Assembly: GCA_002314455.1 (NCBI GenBank)
Contig: DCFZ01000043.1
Span: forward strand, 1 to 7,879
Source of the DNA: Lentisphaeria bacterium UBA1791
Lineage (GTDB): Bacteria; Verrucomicrobiota; Lentisphaeria; Victivallales; Victivallaceae
Direction: 5' to 3'
DNA length: 7,879 bases
The notes beneath the pieces are model-generated. The model was not told the origin of the DNA and searched no databases. It saw only the letters and a program-made list of their open reading frames with translations. Shown one piece after another: positions 7,323-7,879 of the stretch (within the stretch, counting starts at the first letter, position 1; the number at the start of each line of letters is the position of its first letter). Made by a program: the position numbers and the translations under genes.

Positions 7323-7666
7323 AAAAACAGATCATCGCTTTTATCTTTGCCATTTTCCTTGCGGGATGCAGTCACAATATCGTCACCTACGGCGACGGCA
7401 TCGCGCTGGAAACCACCTTGCGTCCCGACAGCGGCAATTTCGGCGTCATTTTCCGCTACGGCAAGATCCTTTCGATCGCCGCCCGCGAAAACTTTGAAGC
7501 AACGATGTCCGGCGACGGCAAAACCGACACCGACAACGCCAACGCCTCCGCCTCCGGCGCCGTCACCGTCAAAGTCGGCCCCCAGATCACCGGGTATTAC
7601 GTCAAAGCCATCGAAGCCGGCGCCAATAAACAGGAACTGGACAACTATCTGAACGAAAAGAAATAA
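7319..7666 (+). CDS. Gene H: small lipoprotein ending the phage-like operon
   Basis: This 115-residue protein begins MKKQIIAFIFAIFLAGC, a type II signal peptide with lipobox LAGC and lipidated Cys17. Ser18 at the next position favours transport to the outer membrane by the Lol rule. The mature part has NIVTYGDGIALETTLRPDSG and NFGVIFRYGKILSIAARENFE, then a low-complexity stretch DGKTDTDNANASASGAV (about 66-82) and a C-terminal charged helix ending NYLNEKK. I recall small lipoproteins with a similar 'YGDG-x-x-LETTL' and 'FRYGKIL' pattern at the end of PVC phage operons, but cannot confirm this. The ATG overlaps the G stop, with GGAG at 7304-7307 eleven bases upstream, a longer than usual gap. 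Together with the inner-membrane protein G it could form a spanin-like pair, although it lacks the Pro-rich character of lambda Rz1. Confidence 0.82.
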   Translation: MKKQIIAFIFAIFLAGCSHNIVTYGDGIALETTLRPDSGNFGVIFRYGKILSIAARENFEATMSGDGKTDTDNANASASGAVTVKVGPQITGYYVKAIEAGANKQELDNYLNEKK

Positions 7667-7674
7667 AAAGGCAA

Positions 7675-7815
7675 ATGGTGGTCTCACAGCAACGCCGCGA
7701 AATAGTCGTCTTTGTCGGACTTGTCGGACTTGTTAGACTTGTCAGACTTGTCGGACAGGTCGGACTAAACCAACGGGGGCATAGGCTGATGGTAGTCTCG
7801 CGCCGTTGCCGCGAA
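7675..7815. repeat. Imperfect 27-bp direct repeats flanking the 9-bp array
   Basis: The arm at 7675-7701 (ATGGTGGTCTCACAGC...) and the arm at 7789-7815 (ATGGTAGTCTCGCGCC...) match at 20 of 27 positions, ending in the same GCCGCGAA. They sit on either side of the tandem array, giving an arm-array-arm layout of about 140 bases. This suggests that the array is the core of a larger repeat unit rather than an isolated microsatellite. Confidence 0.55.
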
Positions 7816-7830
7816 CAGCTCGCATCATAA
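7675..7830 (+). CDS. Questionable 51-codon frame spanning the 9-bp repeat
   Basis: An open frame runs from ATG 7675 to TAA 7830. The repeat gives a VGL tripeptide run (FVGLVGLVRLVRLVGQVGL) framed by MVVSQQRRE at the start and a similar MVVSRRCRE near the end, because the DNA arms are 114 bases apart, a multiple of three. AAAAGG lies only three bases before the ATG. Frame preservation and a hydrophobic middle are intriguing, but a 9-base unit keeps any frame open, so this may be a by-product of the repeat. I give it low weight. Confidence 0.18.
   Translation: MVVSQQRREIVVFVGLVGLVRLVRLVGQVGLNQRGHRLMVVSRRCREQLAS
7712..7765. repeat. Six-copy 9-bp tandem repeat (TTGTCGGAC)
   Basis: Six back-to-back copies of a 9-base unit: TTGTCGGAC at 7712, again at 7721, TTGTTAGAC at 7730, TTGTCAGAC at 7739, TTGTCGGAC at 7748 and AGGTCGGAC at 7757. 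Copies 3, 4 and 6 carry one or two substitutions. The array starts 45 bases after the gene H stop. The unit length equals three codons. It could be a dispersed intergenic repeat; I have an impression of similar arrays in PVC genomes but cannot verify that here. Confidence 0.9.
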
Positions 7831-7844
7831 GCGATATTGACGTC

Positions 7845-7873
7845 GGTATATTTTCCCCTGTTACTCACCTCAA
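7845..7873 (-). promoter_or_regulatory. Possible minus-strand promoter at the right edge
   Basis: On the minus strand TTGAGG (7873-7868) and TATACC (7850-7845) are separated by 17 bases. Each box matches consensus at four of six positions. It would transcribe leftward into the repeat and antisense to gene H, where I see no convincing gene. Low weight. Confidence 0.18.
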
Positions 7874-7879
7874 GCAGTC

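Noticed and set aside
7712..7765. CRISPR array
   Set aside because: The unit is only 9 bp, directly contiguous, with no unique spacers and no cas genes.
6127..7830. A diversity-generating retroelement acting on gene E
   Set aside because: No reverse transcriptase is present and no second copy of the E 3' end was seen in the window.
7602..7868. An 88-codon minus-strand frame with TSPTSL-type repeats
   Set aside because: It overlaps the end of gene H, and its repeat content comes directly from the 9-bp array. No ribosome binding site or family resemblance is seen.

Overview
The window joins two unrelated gene blocks. Positions 1-2474 carry a minus-strand glycolytic pair, gap followed by pgk, which are chromosomal housekeeping genes. 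Positions 2713-7666 carry eight tightly packed plus-strand genes with phage-like character. The last 200 bases hold a short tandem repeat and no confident gene. The DNA is moderately GC-rich, with Shine-Dalgarno sites of the AGGAG type and ordinary bacterial promoters and terminators. The virion-like protein families (A and B below) resemble, from memory, uncharacterised proteins of Planctomycetes, Lentisphaerae and other PVC bacteria. My best guess is therefore a gut or sediment Lentisphaeria/Victivallales-type bacterium. This is inference and no database was consulted.

Glycolytic block: gap has a near-consensus promoter (TTGATT, 17 bp, TATATT) and a strong ribosome binding site. A hairpin plus T-run lies between gap and pgk, only about 20 bases before the pgk start. 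pgk therefore depends either on read-through or on the stem acting as an mRNA-end stabiliser. A second, very clean terminator follows pgk.

Phage-like block: the genes run A (2713-3603), B (3606-4313), C (4310-5050), D (5066-6130), E (6127-6720), F (6733-7110), G (7107-7322) and H (7319-7666). Four of the seven junctions are 4-base ATGA stop/start overlaps, so this is almost certainly one translationally coupled operon. A and B look like PVC-phage virion proteins and C is unrecognised. D looks like a modular tail-fibre protein. E is a LamG-like jelly-roll protein of the kind found at phage tail tips. F has an HD-x-x-Y motif and a downstream Asp, as in phospholipase A2-like enzymes. G is a one-TM, holin- or spanin-like protein and H is a small lipoprotein. 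The order (structural proteins, fibre, receptor binding, then membrane/lysis proteins) is that of the end of a phage late operon.

What is missing matters as much. No terminase, portal, capsid, tape measure, integrase or recognisable endolysin is present, and the 5' side of the block abuts the host gap promoter directly. The block is a truncated prophage, a domesticated tail/lysis cassette, or an assembly junction. The most notable open points are the stand-alone cassette itself, the PLA2-like protein F, the G/H pair as possible spanins, the GC dip inside E, and the 9-bp repeat element at the right end.
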